A stretch of DNA of 60,064 nucleotides from positions 1 through 60,064 of IMG/VR virus record IMGVR_UViG_3300043449_001984; one strand, given 5' to 3'. Shown here in pieces: positions 17,962 to 26,543 of this stretch. Position 1 is the first letter of the stretch. Every line of letters starts with the position of its first letter. This stretch comes from a virus. A program made the translations under genes and the position numbers. The notes beneath the pieces were generated by a model. It worked only from the letters and a program-made list of their open reading frames with translations. It did not search any database and was not told where the DNA came from.

Positions 17962-19125
17962 TCAAATTTCTAATAATTCATCAGACTCTTGTAAATCCTT
18001 TGCCATTACATATCCCCTATTAATTGTCCAAACCAAATGATCTGAAGTACATTCAATAATGTTTCCAGAAGGAGTTTCAATTTCATAAAGCTCTTCAACT
18101 TCGCCAGAAACCTTAGCACCATTGACTAAATTCCATTCAATTTCTTTTGTTTCGGTATTATAACTTTTTACATATACATCATCGTCGTAATATCCTAAAT
18201 TATATTTTTCAACAAAAGAATCCATATTATCAACTAGTAAGGTTTCTCCTTTCTTATCAAAAGAAAATTCCAATTCCGTTCCACCAACTAAACAACAAAT
18301 ATTAGATTGTTTAATTTCCAAACCAAGATTCTTTTGAAAATCTGGCATTTGTTCATTAGCAGTATCAATAAACAAAATATATGGTTCGCCAGTTTGCATT
18401 CTTAGTTCAAGAATTTTTTGCCAAAGTTCTTTTGCAGATACGGTTTCCTTGATTTTATCTGGATTATGAGTATCGTAAAGATTCCACGAATCATCAAAAT
18501 CAGGATCGATCATACATTGTTCGATAATATTCATAAACTTATCAGTTAGAATAATACCGTGATGTAAATTAAGGCATTTAATATTTTGATCTCCGGTTGG
18601 TTTACGCATCTCAAGAAACATCATAACATCTGGATGATCTACTCTAAGATAGGCAGCATAAGAACCGCGACGTGTCTTACCTTGACGATAAGCAAGACAA
18701 GAAGCGTCATAAATCTTTAGGTGGGGCATAACTCCAACACTTTTGTCGTCAGCAGAGCGAATATCAACGCCAATTCCGACTCCACCACCGAGCATTGAGA
18801 GGGTATTAACCTCAGAAAGAGTATCAACAAGACCAGAAGCAGAGTCTTGCATGTAAGAAAGGAAACAAGAAATTGGTAATCCATTTTTAGACCTCCCATA
18901 TGAAAGTATTGGAGTAGCAAAACTTAACCAATGCTTAGAAGCATAATCATATAATCGTTGAGAATGTTCTAAATTAGAACCAAAAGACTTAGCAACAAAA
19001 GCAAATCTTTGTTGCGGCGAAGTTTCTGCTTCCGTCATATATGATTCTTTTAATCGTTTGATCCCCAATTCATCAAACAGATTATCTCTTTCTGGATTTA
19101 TTTTTATACCAAGATAGTCTTCCAT
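17962..19125 (-). CDS. nrdA: NrdA N-terminal part with N-terminal half of a split intein
   Basis: 387 aa. Residues 1-277 are NrdA: C87 (ISCFLSY, E. coli C225), GGGVGIGVDIR, LNLHHGI, and KQSNIC ending at C277, the thiyl-radical cysteine (E. coli C439). Residues 278-387 are an intein N-fragment starting CLVGGTELEF with Cys1, block B TPSGNIIECTSDHLVW and NRGYVMAKDL. The N-extein is about 137 residues shorter than in E. coli before C87, so the ATP-cone allosteric domain is absent. Good site AGGAAG precedes ATG 19125. Trans-splicing would join C277 to Ser35 of the second protein, giving a 605-aa NrdA. Confidence 0.93.
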   Translation of the reverse strand: MEDYLGIKINPERDNLFDELGIKRLKESYMTEAETSPQQRFAFVAKSFGSNLEHSQRLYDYASKHWLSFATPILSYGRSKNGLPISCFLSYMQDSASGLVDTLSEVNTLSMLGGGVGIGVDIRSADDKSVGVMPHLKIYDASCLAYRQGKTRRGSYAAYLRVDHPDVMMFLEMRKPTGDQNIKCLNLHHGIILTDKFMNIIEQCMIDPDFDDSWNLYDTHNPDKIKETVSAKELWQKILELRMQTGEPYILFIDTANEQMPDFQKNLGLEIKQSNICCLVGGTELEFSFDKKGETLLVDNMDSFVEKYNLGYYDDDVYVKSYNTETKEIEWNLVNGAKVSGEVEELYEIETPSGNIIECTSDHLVWTINRGYVMAKDLQESDELLEI

Positions 19126-19158
19126 TTTATTCTTCCTTTCTTTGTTAATTCGGTTTTT

Positions 19159-19166
19159 TATTTATT
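19159..19166 (-). promoter_or_regulatory. Late-type box AATAAATA before nrdA
   Basis: NATAAATA 34 nt before ATG 19125. nrdA is normally an early or middle gene, so this may be a secondary promoter or chance. Confidence 0.35.
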
Positions 19167-19374
19167 ACCATTCTGATACATCTACAATTGGAATTACCAA
19201 TTCGCCATCAACTCCATTCACAGATGTTTCTAAAATCATATCAACAGTGCTTCCAAGTTCGCAACTACTATAATTTAATATAAAATTTTTATCTTTATAT
19301 TCTGGAAATTTATCAATAACATTCAACATTTTTATTAAATCTTGTTTTTTTAAATATATTCTATATTCACTCAT
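19165..19374 (-). CDS. Hypothetical protein, 69 aa
   Basis: MSEYRIYLKKQDLIKMLNVIDKFPEYK... with a beta-rich second half (VDMILETSVNGVDGELVIPIVDVSEW). Overlaps the previous gene by 8 nt. No family recognised. Part of the small-gene run between MazG and NrdA. Confidence 0.6.
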   Translation of the reverse strand: MSEYRIYLKKQDLIKMLNVIDKFPEYKDKNFILNYSSCELGSTVDMILETSVNGVDGELVIPIVDVSEW

Positions 19375-19636
19375 AATTTAATCCTAATTCTTCAGCATTT
19401 TTTGTCATTTTATTTAATGCTTCTTGTCTATCGTCAAAATTTAGAAATCCAAAATGTTCTAATAAATGTTGAGTTGATATAAAATCAATAACTGATTCAC
19501 CCTCTCTTATAATCAACTCAACGAACTTTTCTAAATCTTTAGTATCAAAACAAATTGTATCTTCGCAACAATCTTGATAAAATCCATTCGCTTCGTATAC
19601 TAATTCTTTAATTTTTGAATTCATTAGATTTAGCAT
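19367..19636 (-). CDS. Hypothetical protein, 89 aa
   Basis: Start at 19636 kept because GGAAG lies 6 nt upstream; another ATG at 19624 is possible. Helical, with a Cys pair (YQDCCEDTICFD) near residue 23. Overlaps both neighbours. Family not recognised. Confidence 0.6.
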   Translation of the reverse strand: MLNLMNSKIKELVYEANGFYQDCCEDTICFDTKDLEKFVELIIREGESVIDFISTQHLLEHFGFLNFDDRQEALNKMTKNAEELGLNYE

Positions 19637-19808
19637 CCCATTCTTCCAATTTTATCATATAAGGATATTCTTCGCAAGTTATGTGTTTACTATAACTTTT
19701 AAGGTCTTTTTTTGCGGATTCTGGACTATCATAAGCGGCAATGATAGTAAACCTTCTTGGTTTGATAAATCTATGTTCTTCTATTAATAGATATACCTTA
19801 TCAGACAT
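19608..19808 (-). CDS. Hypothetical protein, 66 aa
   Basis: MSDKVYLLIEEHRFIKPRRFTIIAAYDSPESAKKDLKSY: alternating beta strands and helices with a pattern often seen in small phage proteins that end EEWDAKSN. Start overlaps the MazG-like stop as TAATG. Function unknown. Confidence 0.6.
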   Translation of the reverse strand: MSDKVYLLIEEHRFIKPRRFTIIAAYDSPESAKKDLKSYSKHITCEEYPYMIKLEEWDAKSNEFKN

Positions 19809-20227
19809 TACAAATCGCCGTCTTGTCTGTTTTCGGAATAATGAACATCAAACTGTCCGGCAGGATAACGATTAATCAATTTATTAACATTCTCTCGGAT
19901 AACATCATTTGGATCAAGATTAAGAGCACGACAAGCATTAACCCAATACCAAGCAATGTCACCAAGTTCTCTGTATAAATGATACTTAGTATCTTCATCT
20001 AAAGGTTTACCTTGGAAAAGAACCTTCTTAACAATTTCATCAAACTCGCCACCCTCGGAAGCAAGTCCAATACCAGCAGTCATCAATAAGGGGATATTAG
20101 CAACCCCTTGCTGATGTAAAGACTTTACTCTATTAATGAAAAATTCTACATCATTAGATTCGTTTGAAGTCACCGAAGCAACAAATTCCTTATAACGATT
20201 CAAATCGACTTTACTTGCTTTATTCAT
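19808..20227 (-). CDS. mazG: MazG-like nucleotide pyrophosphohydrolase
   Basis: 139 aa from ATG 20227 (a GTG at 20239 is the alternative). The four-helix all-alpha NTP-PPase pattern is clear: ASEGGEFDEIVKKVLF (E-x-x-E/D motif), RELGDIAWYWVNACRALNLDPNDVIRENVNKLINRYP, with E-x-x-D metal ligands and the NxxK end. MazG-type enzymes hydrolyse (d)NTPs to NMPs; phage versions may recycle dNTPs from host DNA or lower ppGpp (debated). It lies directly after thyX, forming a nucleotide metabolism block with nrdA/nrdB. Confidence 0.88.
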   Translation of the reverse strand: MNKASKVDLNRYKEFVASVTSNESNDVEFFINRVKSLHQQGVANIPLLMTAGIGLASEGGEFDEIVKKVLFQGKPLDEDTKYHLYRELGDIAWYWVNACRALNLDPNDVIRENVNKLINRYPAGQFDVHYSENRQDGDL

Positions 20228-20235
20228 AATTATTC

Positions 20236-21054
20236 TCACTTTTGTTGGTTAAATTTATATTCAATATCTGCTCTATGTTGTTTCCAACCTCTAAAGTTTT
20301 TGTGATACTCTTTATCTTTCATAGGGGTTGCTTGATGTTCTGTTGGAGAAGCGTGAATTGGTACAGAACCAACCAAATCATCATACAATTTAAAATCCTT
20401 TTCTTTTGATGGGGTTTTGCCATCGTGCGTAAGATAACTAACTCTAGCGCACCTTGCCGCAGACATAGCAATACAATCTACTATCAAATTATTACAAATT
20501 TCAGAATCGGTGATATATGGTAGATGCCATTCTCCATAACTCAATTTAGTTGGAACAGAATTAAGATATTCAGAATACATCTCACAAGTAAGAACATAGA
20601 TTTCTGGTTGGGCATCGCTGTGCATTCTCAATTCAAAGAAGTTATCCCATTCTGTAGATGTTACAATAGTTTTTGTCCACATCCAAGGTTCAATAATTCT
20701 GTTAGAAATTTGTTTATGTAGTCCAACTTTGTTTAAAAGATATGCTACAAAACAAGCTGGATATCTGCTAGTCTTCCAAAGGAATTGAGCAAAAGATAAT
20801 TCTCTACCAGTTAGTTCTTCCTTCGCTTGCATTCCCGGTTGATTTTTTCCCCAAAAAACAGGAATAACAGGATCGGTAATAACATCCTTAATCATTTTCT
20901 TTACGGGGATTGCTCTAGATGAAGCAGAATTCCTAGAGAATACTCTGTGAGTATTAAACTCAGCTAAAATAAATCTTGGATATTTCAATTCAAAAGTAGT
21001 AATTCGAACTCCTTCTGGTGAAATACTATCTTTAATAACTTTCGCTTCAATCAT
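20236..21054 (-). CDS. thyX: FAD-dependent thymidylate synthase ThyX
   Basis: 272 aa. Carries the ThyX motif as HRVFSRNSASSRAIP (family R-H-R-x-x-S-x-x-x-x-S-x-R; the first Arg is replaced by Thr here, as in several phage forms). WHLPYI and the C-terminal SPTEHQATP segment match phage ThyX. Makes dTMP from dUMP with methylene-THF and FAD. ATGA-type coupling with the downstream MazG gene. Confidence 0.9.
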   Translation of the reverse strand: MIEAKVIKDSISPEGVRITTFELKYPRFILAEFNTHRVFSRNSASSRAIPVKKMIKDVITDPVIPVFWGKNQPGMQAKEELTGRELSFAQFLWKTSRYPACFVAYLLNKVGLHKQISNRIIEPWMWTKTIVTSTEWDNFFELRMHSDAQPEIYVLTCEMYSEYLNSVPTKLSYGEWHLPYITDSEICNNLIVDCIAMSAARCARVSYLTHDGKTPSKEKDFKLYDDLVGSVPIHASPTEHQATPMKDKEYHKNFRGWKQHRADIEYKFNQQK

Positions 21055-21063
21055 TCAATTCTC

Positions 21064-22074
21064 CTAACATTTTTTCCAATTATTAAATTCTAACGTAGCC
21101 TGTAAACCCTGAACAGTGTTTTCATTTATTATACGTTGTACTTGAGGTTTAGTAAATCCATTCAATACAGCTTCGTTGATATCTTTCCCTTGAAATTCAT
21201 TGGGAAATAAACAAACTTTAAAACCTTTATCAATGGCTTTTTTAATTTGTTTAACAATGCTCGTATTTCTTGGTTCATTGTCAAAAATTAAAACAAGTTT
21301 TTCTTTGCCTAAGAATTCAGCAACCGTAAGATTAGAATCCGCAGTCGCTACAGCATTTTTAATAAACAAAGAATCTATTGGCCCCTCAGTAACGTATATA
21401 GTTTCTTTTTTGTTTATTCTATCAAGACCAAATATTTTTTGGGATTCATCATCAAGTTTAATGGTTATATACCTCAATGGATTTTTATTTAACGCTCTAC
21501 CTTGAAAAGCAAATAAATCTCCATTTTCATTCCTGAATGGGATTATCAACCTAGGATCATTATCTATCAATTCTTTATCATACGCAGGATAAATTTCTTT
21601 TACAAATTTCTTGAAATCTTCAGCATAATAAAGATCTTTAAATTGACCTTTAGGAATTTTCCTATCTAATGCATATTTTTTTGCAATATTGTCATCAGGC
21701 AATACATTAAGGGCAGGAATATTTAGGGTTGTCTTTTTCTTAAAAACTGGTTTTTTAAATTCAATGGTTTTTGGTTTTTTATAATTACCGTGTTTCGACG
21801 AACCAGACGCAAATCGTTCTAGAGAATATTCTTTCGCAAGAGTTGGATCAAGATATTCTAATACTTTATAGAAGGTAGTAGAAACCTCGCAATTAAAACA
21901 TCTAAAAAATAGATTATCAGCTTTCTTGTAAAAGAAACCGCGTTTTTTGGATTTCTTTTTAGCAGAATCACCACAGTAACAACAACGACAAGTCCAAAGA
22001 TCAGATTTCTTTTGTGTAAACCCTTCTAATTTGGAAGAAACGAGATTTAAATATTTTGTATCAAGGTAAAACAT
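21064..22074 (-). CDS. 61: DNA primase (T4 gp61-like)
   Basis: 336 aa. N-terminal zinc-binding domain with C29/C30-x-x-C33 style pairs (CRCCYCGDSAKK and FRCFNCEVST), then a TOPRIM fold: FAFQGRALNK, ETIYVTEGPIDSLF with the catalytic Glu, and KLVLIFDNEPRNT with D-x-E (DNE). C-terminal helicase-interaction region. Works with gp41 helicase at 42040-43419. Early promoter at 22103-22130 lies about 30 nt upstream. Confidence 0.93.
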   Translation of the reverse strand: MFYLDTKYLNLVSSKLEGFTQKKSDLWTCRCCYCGDSAKKKSKKRGFFYKKADNLFFRCFNCEVSTTFYKVLEYLDPTLAKEYSLERFASGSSKHGNYKKPKTIEFKKPVFKKKTTLNIPALNVLPDDNIAKKYALDRKIPKGQFKDLYYAEDFKKFVKEIYPAYDKELIDNDPRLIIPFRNENGDLFAFQGRALNKNPLRYITIKLDDESQKIFGLDRINKKETIYVTEGPIDSLFIKNAVATADSNLTVAEFLGKEKLVLIFDNEPRNTSIVKQIKKAIDKGFKVCLFPNEFQGKDINEAVLNGFTKPQVQRIINENTVQGLQATLEFNNWKKC

Positions 22075-22102
22075 AATAAAAAGAAGCGGATGAAAGAAGT
22101 AT

Positions 22103-22130
22103 AGTGTACCTCTTTTCGTTAAAAAGTAAA
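22103..22130 (-). promoter_or_regulatory. Early promoter for primase operon
   Basis: TTTACT (22125-22130), 16-nt spacer, TACACT (22103-22108). Reads into primase, thyX, mazG and nrd genes. Confidence 0.6.
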
Positions 22131-22206
22131 GTAGGAAAAAAGTTCTTTACTTTTTATTTTTTCAATATAGAATTAGTATGTAGCCAGTTGAATGTATATC
22201 TATATT

Positions 22207-22755
22207 TTAATTTAATCGTTTGAATGCTCTGGTACAACTATCATCAGCATCCACACAATAAGTTAATCTTGAATCATATGATATAGTTATTGTTCTATCC
22301 ATACCAAATACCTTATTAAGTTGAATTGGTATACGATTTTCTGTTGTACATTCTTTTGATATATCACAAATACTAAAGTTTACTATTCCAAATAATCCAT
22401 TAACTTTATTAATTTTTTCGATTTTATATTTTGTTTGTGTTTTTTTATCTTTTAATACTTCAATAATTATAAAATCTTTACCTTTATCAATATTGATTTT
22501 AATAATTACATCTCCAACCGAAGAAATCCATTCGCCGTCAATGTAATTTACTAATCTTTCTTCTGAATCTTGTTTAAATTCTTCTATCTTTATTGATTGT
22601 TGTAATTCTGAAATGCCGCGATTATGATTAAAAAAATAATCCCAAAATAAAAAGCATATGGCTCCAAATATAGAACCTACTAGAAAATATTTTCCTTCGT
22701 ACATAAGATTACATTTACGCCTTTCTTTTTTATTGGGATTATTTTGTTGATCCAT
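22207..22755 (-). CDS. Membrane-anchored protein, 182 aa, lysis region
   Basis: ATG 22755 (MDQQNNPNKKERRKC) chosen over an upstream TTG. One transmembrane helix (YFLVGSIFGAICFLFWDYF) near residue 20, then a beta-rich periplasmic-looking domain with paired cysteines (CDISKEC, YCVDADDSC). Overlaps the coiled-coil/TM gene before it. Position after the endolysin suggests a lysis-accessory or superinfection role, but no family recognised. Confidence 0.6.
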   Translation of the reverse strand: MDQQNNPNKKERRKCNLMYEGKYFLVGSIFGAICFLFWDYFFNHNRGISELQQSIKIEEFKQDSEERLVNYIDGEWISSVGDVIIKINIDKGKDFIIIEVLKDKKTQTKYKIEKINKVNGLFGIVNFSICDISKECTTENRIPIQLNKVFGMDRTITISYDSRLTYCVDADDSCTRAFKRLN

Positions 22756-23158
22756 TTTTTCTATACTCTTCTGCAATTCTTTTGGCAATATCGTCCATAA
22801 CTACTTCAGTTTTCTTTGCTGGAGAAATTGTAGTATTCCAGATAAGACCTAAAAATGCAGTTAGTATAAATGCAATCATCCCTAATATCAATTTCTTTAC
22901 AAGACGAAATTCGGGTAATTCCAATTCTACGGAATTTAATTTATTATTCAACTTATCTAAAGAATCTTCAATAGAATCTAAGTCTTTTTTATGAGCTAAA
23001 TCATACTTTATCAATTCCAATCTTTCTTTTAATTTAGAAAACGCTTCATTTCCCGATTTAGATTCTTTTTCTAATTCAAGGATTTGTTTTTCTAAATAAG
23101 ATATCTTGGTTTTTATTTCAAAAATATGATCTTTAAGTTCTTGATTTGTTTGAGTCAT
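22739..23158 (-). CDS. Coiled-coil membrane protein, 139 aa
   Basis: Residues 5-90 are a long heptad-rich coiled coil (KTKISYLEKQILELEKE...), followed by one TM helix (LVKKLILGMIAFILTAFLGLIW, about 87-108) and a charged tail. Resembles phage coiled-coil/one-TM proteins found in lysis modules, for example holin-like or spanin-like partners. The order endolysin, this gene, then a second TM gene supports a lysis cassette. Late box at 23228, 70 nt upstream. Confidence 0.6.
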   Translation of the reverse strand: MTQTNQELKDHIFEIKTKISYLEKQILELEKESKSGNEAFSKLKERLELIKYDLAHKKDLDSIEDSLDKLNNKLNSVELELPEFRLVKKLILGMIAFILTAFLGLIWNTTISPAKKTEVVMDDIAKRIAEEYRKNGSTK

Positions 23159-23227
23159 ATCCTTATAGCTTGTTGATTTGATCCATCAATACAGGGAAAT
23201 GTCCCAACAATCATAAATAGTTTCTAT

Positions 23228-23235
23228 TATTTATA
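23228..23235 (-). promoter_or_regulatory. Late promoter TATAAATA
   Basis: Exact late box directly after the endolysin stop and 70 nt before ATG 23158. Confidence 0.6.
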
Positions 23236-24030
23236 TTATTTTAAAATTGTTAAATATTTGTTAAATCTAACTTTTCTGTCAGTGAGTCCATTACTCCCAC
23301 CATTTATTCTTTTTGTCATTCCAACCAAATCTTTTTTATCACAAAAAGCGTTAATATTATTTACAGACCAAAACCAACACGCTGACATAATACAAATTTT
23401 CTTATCCAACAAAATTAAATCTGGTTTTTCTACCAATCTTAAATCATTAAATAAGAATTTTGAACAATTAATATAATTAGATTTTCCAGTAATTTGAATT
23501 GGACCCCTTCCTCTAAACTTATATCCATCTCCAGAAGCAACGTTACCATTACCTAATCGGTTACCATATACCAAATTAGCAATCATCTGAGGTTTTTTGG
23601 CATATTTTGTTGCAGTGGCAATAGAACCAAAATACTTAGGAAAAGTTTTTCTTAATCCTGCAGCGGAATAATATAAGTTTTCTTGTAAAACGTTATAATC
23701 TTGACTTTCGTGACAAGTTTGAGCTAAAAACCCAGCAACTCTTTCTGGAGTGTTAATACCGTATTGAGGCAATATATTATACATTGCATCAAACCAAATT
23801 TTTTCTTCAGGATTTATTAATATTTTACAGAATTTTTCTTGAGTGAATTTAAACGTATAAGGGTTTTTACTTAATTTGCTAACTTCTTCTTTTGTAACCA
23901 CAATAGTTTCTGTTGGTTTTTTATCAATAACTATCGTTGGAATTTTTTCATCCAATGCATTTTGAATAATTCGCTCTTCGTATGTAGTGGGTCTTTTAAA
24001 CGTTTCTAGTATTTTTGAAAAAATGCTCAT
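23236..24030 (-). CDS. Endolysin, GH19 chitinase-like fold
   Basis: 264 aa. N-terminal about 75 residues are unassigned. Then the GH19/lysozyme pattern: FLAQTCHESQDYNVLQENLYYSAAGL with the catalytic-type Glu after His, YGNRLGNG, GDGYKFRGRGPIQITGKSNY, WFWSVNNINAFCD, and TKRINGGSNGLTDR. Family members cut the glycan chain of peptidoglycan. Together with the two membrane proteins downstream it forms a probable lysis module. Start overlaps the structural gene upstream (ATGA). Confidence 0.9.
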   Translation of the reverse strand: MSIFSKILETFKRPTTYEERIIQNALDEKIPTIVIDKKPTETIVVTKEEVSKLSKNPYTFKFTQEKFCKILINPEEKIWFDAMYNILPQYGINTPERVAGFLAQTCHESQDYNVLQENLYYSAAGLRKTFPKYFGSIATATKYAKKPQMIANLVYGNRLGNGNVASGDGYKFRGRGPIQITGKSNYINCSKFLFNDLRLVEKPDLILLDKKICIMSACWFWSVNNINAFCDKKDLVGMTKRINGGSNGLTDRKVRFNKYLTILK

Positions 24031-25331
24031 TTTATTTCTATCCAGTTCATTGATGCTCGTAAATTAGTATTAACTCCAGAAATTCTATATGCAATCAAGG
24101 CTAAAATTTGACTATCTGTTGAATCGTAATTTTGATATATTGAACTCGTTATATTGTTAATTATATTAGTTTCTACTGCACCGGATTTATTTCCTTGACT
24201 TCCTGTCGCAAATCCATCAGAAAAACAAGTATATTCATTAGCAGAATCCCATCCATTATTTAAAGCAAAATTAGTAATATATTCACACCATCCATATCCA
24301 GGAACACTAGTAAAAACAGTATTAGCATTTGCTAAGTAAGATTTTCCAGGTAAGACTACAAGTTTATATTGAACATCTTGATCAGTAACAATAGTATAAT
24401 CTTTTAACCTTGCAAACGAATGATTTGGTTTATTTACCAAAGTATTTTTTAATCTTATACCCAAAACTCCGTACGCAGTATTTATTAATGGATTGGTATT
24501 TGCAGTTAAAGTTATTAAAGTACCATCGGTACTTGTTGATCGAGTAAAACCAGATTCTAAATCCGCTCCTTCGCAATAAACAGAACCACATATAACCATC
24601 AATTGAGAATTGCTTGAAGAAATTCCTTTATTTTCAATTTCCCATCTACAAGGTAATGAAGGTTGGTGCATATAAACTTCAGTTACTTTATTAGAATGCG
24701 TAAATTGATGGCAATAATAAACAATACCATCAATTACAAATCCAACTCTTACTCTTCCGACACCCAACCATTGATAATCCACCACTAGAATTTGAGATTT
24801 TGTCCAATCTATTGTAATCCCTGATTGATTATATTCATCCATAGAACCATCAAACCGTTCTATATTCCAATTAGTTAAATCAACTATTTGTTCTGAAGTA
24901 TTAGCAGTAGTATAATCGGCACATTTTCTTATAACAACTTGTGGCGTAGTTCCATTCATTCTGAAAAATATGCCATTATAATCATCAAATAAACCAACTG
25001 ATTGAGAAACGTTTGCTTTTGGAGAATTTAAAGTAAATGTTAAAAATCCTAAATTGGATGTTCCTGCAATGTAAGGATGATATTGTTTTGATTGTCTAAC
25101 AACTCTATCTCCAGAAGATGTTCCAACGTTTGCCAAAAAACAATTTCTATTATGATCGGCAACTAATGTTCCGCTTCCTACGATTTTATCGTTAAATTGT
25201 GCTGATGCACCAGATCCATACATATATCTATATTCACCAAGCAACCTTGCATCTGCAGTTCTTAATCTACTAAAAGCAGTTAAATTTGGGCTATCATTAT
25301 ATGAAATTTTTGTATCGTAAATAAAAGTCAT
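24027..25331 (-). CDS. Virion structural protein, 434 aa
   Basis: Beta-rich. The segment SPNLTAFSRLRTADARLLGEYRYMYG, with SGDRVVRQSKQYHPYIAGTSN, YQWLGVGRVRVGFVIDG and the PSLPCRWEIEN region, matches a structural protein recurrent in marine T4-like and other tailed phages. It is likely to be a fibre-, neck- or capsid-decorating protein; exact location in the virion is not known to me. It sits between a fibre-like gene and the endolysin, consistent with late expression. Confidence 0.75.
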   Translation of the reverse strand: MTFIYDTKISYNDSPNLTAFSRLRTADARLLGEYRYMYGSGASAQFNDKIVGSGTLVADHNRNCFLANVGTSSGDRVVRQSKQYHPYIAGTSNLGFLTFTLNSPKANVSQSVGLFDDYNGIFFRMNGTTPQVVIRKCADYTTANTSEQIVDLTNWNIERFDGSMDEYNQSGITIDWTKSQILVVDYQWLGVGRVRVGFVIDGIVYYCHQFTHSNKVTEVYMHQPSLPCRWEIENKGISSSNSQLMVICGSVYCEGADLESGFTRSTSTDGTLITLTANTNPLINTAYGVLGIRLKNTLVNKPNHSFARLKDYTIVTDQDVQYKLVVLPGKSYLANANTVFTSVPGYGWCEYITNFALNNGWDSANEYTCFSDGFATGSQGNKSGAVETNIINNITSSIYQNYDSTDSQILALIAYRISGVNTNLRASMNWIEIK

Positions 25332-25332
25332 T

Positions 25333-26112
25333 TTAAACTATCCACCAAGAATTATTTTTATAAATTAATTGTAACGAAGCATATTTAACTCTTATTTCTG
25401 CTCCATTTATATCGCCATCAATCATTCCATTTATATGTATAGGTGTTAAATGGGCGTGACCAGAAATATCTTTAATAATCACTCTTCTTTCATCGTGCGC
25501 AGGAGGAAGATTTATATATGTTTTAACTGAAGGATTTACCAATAAACAATAATCTTTTCTATTCATAGTGTAATCAGAATTAACTTCTTTTATTGGATAG
25601 GAAAGAGTTATTGCATCAGATGCACCTCCACCTGGTCCTGTCATTGAAATTTTAGAAACCCAATCTTCAAGAAATTTTAATTTATCTTGCAATACTTTAA
25701 TAGAAGGGTCTGATTTTATTGAATTTGGTTGATTGAATAAATCGGTATGTTCTTTTACAGATTTTATTTTTTCTTCTTTATTAATTGAATCAATAGTAGC
25801 AGAAATTAAATCTATATGTTCAAATATAGTTACTGGTTCTTCTACAACTTCTTCTATTATTTCTTTTTGTTCTTTTTGTATTTCTTGACTAGTTTGTTCC
25901 AGTAAATCAAATAAACCAATTTGTAGATTTAATTTTGTGGTTTCTTTTCTTTGTTCCAGCAAAGACTTTTTGAATTGTAAAACTTTATTGTTTTCAATTT
26001 CCGCTTTTAATTCTTCTGAAATTTGGTCCAGAAATGTTGAAGAGTTGGAATATTCCAACTCTTCGGCTTTCTTTTTTAGCTTGTTCTTGAAAACTTCACT
26101 AAAATCCGACAT
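25333..26112 (-). CDS. Coiled-coil fibre-like virion protein, 259 aa
   Basis: Residues 1-130 are a long charged helical region (KKKAEELEYSNS... IQKEQKEIIEEVVEEP). A glycine switch (TGPGGGASDAI) leads into a beta C-terminus: YPIKEVNSDYTMNRKDYCLLVNPSVKTYINLPP, VIIKDISGHAHLTPIHING and LQLIYKNNSWWIV. The VIIKD-x-SG...I-x-I-x-G and final Y-x-x-N-x-W-x-x pattern is common in short virion fibres of marine phages. Likely trimeric; receptor binding is not shown. Confidence 0.7.
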   Translation of the reverse strand: MSDFSEVFKNKLKKKAEELEYSNSSTFLDQISEELKAEIENNKVLQFKKSLLEQRKETTKLNLQIGLFDLLEQTSQEIQKEQKEIIEEVVEEPVTIFEHIDLISATIDSINKEEKIKSVKEHTDLFNQPNSIKSDPSIKVLQDKLKFLEDWVSKISMTGPGGGASDAITLSYPIKEVNSDYTMNRKDYCLLVNPSVKTYINLPPAHDERRVIIKDISGHAHLTPIHINGMIDGDINGAEIRVKYASLQLIYKNNSWWIV

Positions 26113-26113
26113 A

Positions 26114-26530
26114 TTATTTTAATTCACGAAGTTTATATATCGTAGAAGTACAAAGATCTGAAATCTCGTCAATAATATTTTGAATTTCTGAATCATCGGT
26201 AATATTTTGGCGATTGGTATCGATCCATTGTAATAAATTTGCTACAATTGCCAACCCATCGTTATTTTGTGGAATTTTTACATTTGGCATAGATTCAAAT
26301 TTACCATATCTTCCAATAAATGCTTCTGCAAATTTATCAACCAAAGGAATAATACCATCATAAAAAGTATTACTTGCCATATGAGCAGCATAACTAGATG
26401 TCGCTAGATGAAAAATATGCATTGCAGTTGCAGCTTGGCGGCATTGAAGAAATAGTTCGGCTGCTTTTTGTTTTCCAGTTCCCACTGTACCTTGGTTTAA
26501 GGCTTCTTTTAATTCTTTATAACTAACCAT
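26114..26530 (-). CDS. Helical phage protein, DUF5856-like
   Basis: 138 aa. MHIFHLATSSYAAHMASNTFYDGIIPLVDKFAEAFIGRYG has the spacing of His, Asp and Glu seen in DUF5856, a phage family with a Dps/ferritin-like four-helix appearance. Metal binding is possible but unproven. Sits among virion genes. Confidence 0.6.
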   Translation of the reverse strand: MVSYKELKEALNQGTVGTGKQKAAELFLQCRQAATAMHIFHLATSSYAAHMASNTFYDGIIPLVDKFAEAFIGRYGKFESMPNVKIPQNNDGLAIVANLLQWIDTNRQNITDDSEIQNIIDEISDLCTSTIYKLRELK

Positions 26531-26543
26531 TTGTAAAAATCCT

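Noticed and set aside
15930-19125. nrdA as a frameshifted or decayed pseudogene
   Set aside because: Both parts begin and end with canonical split-intein blocks, have ribosome binding sites, and rejoin without loss of a residue.
22142-22180. + strand promoter-like TTTACT-N16-TAGAAT
   Set aside because: No + strand gene follows; the region is very AT-rich, so chance is likely.
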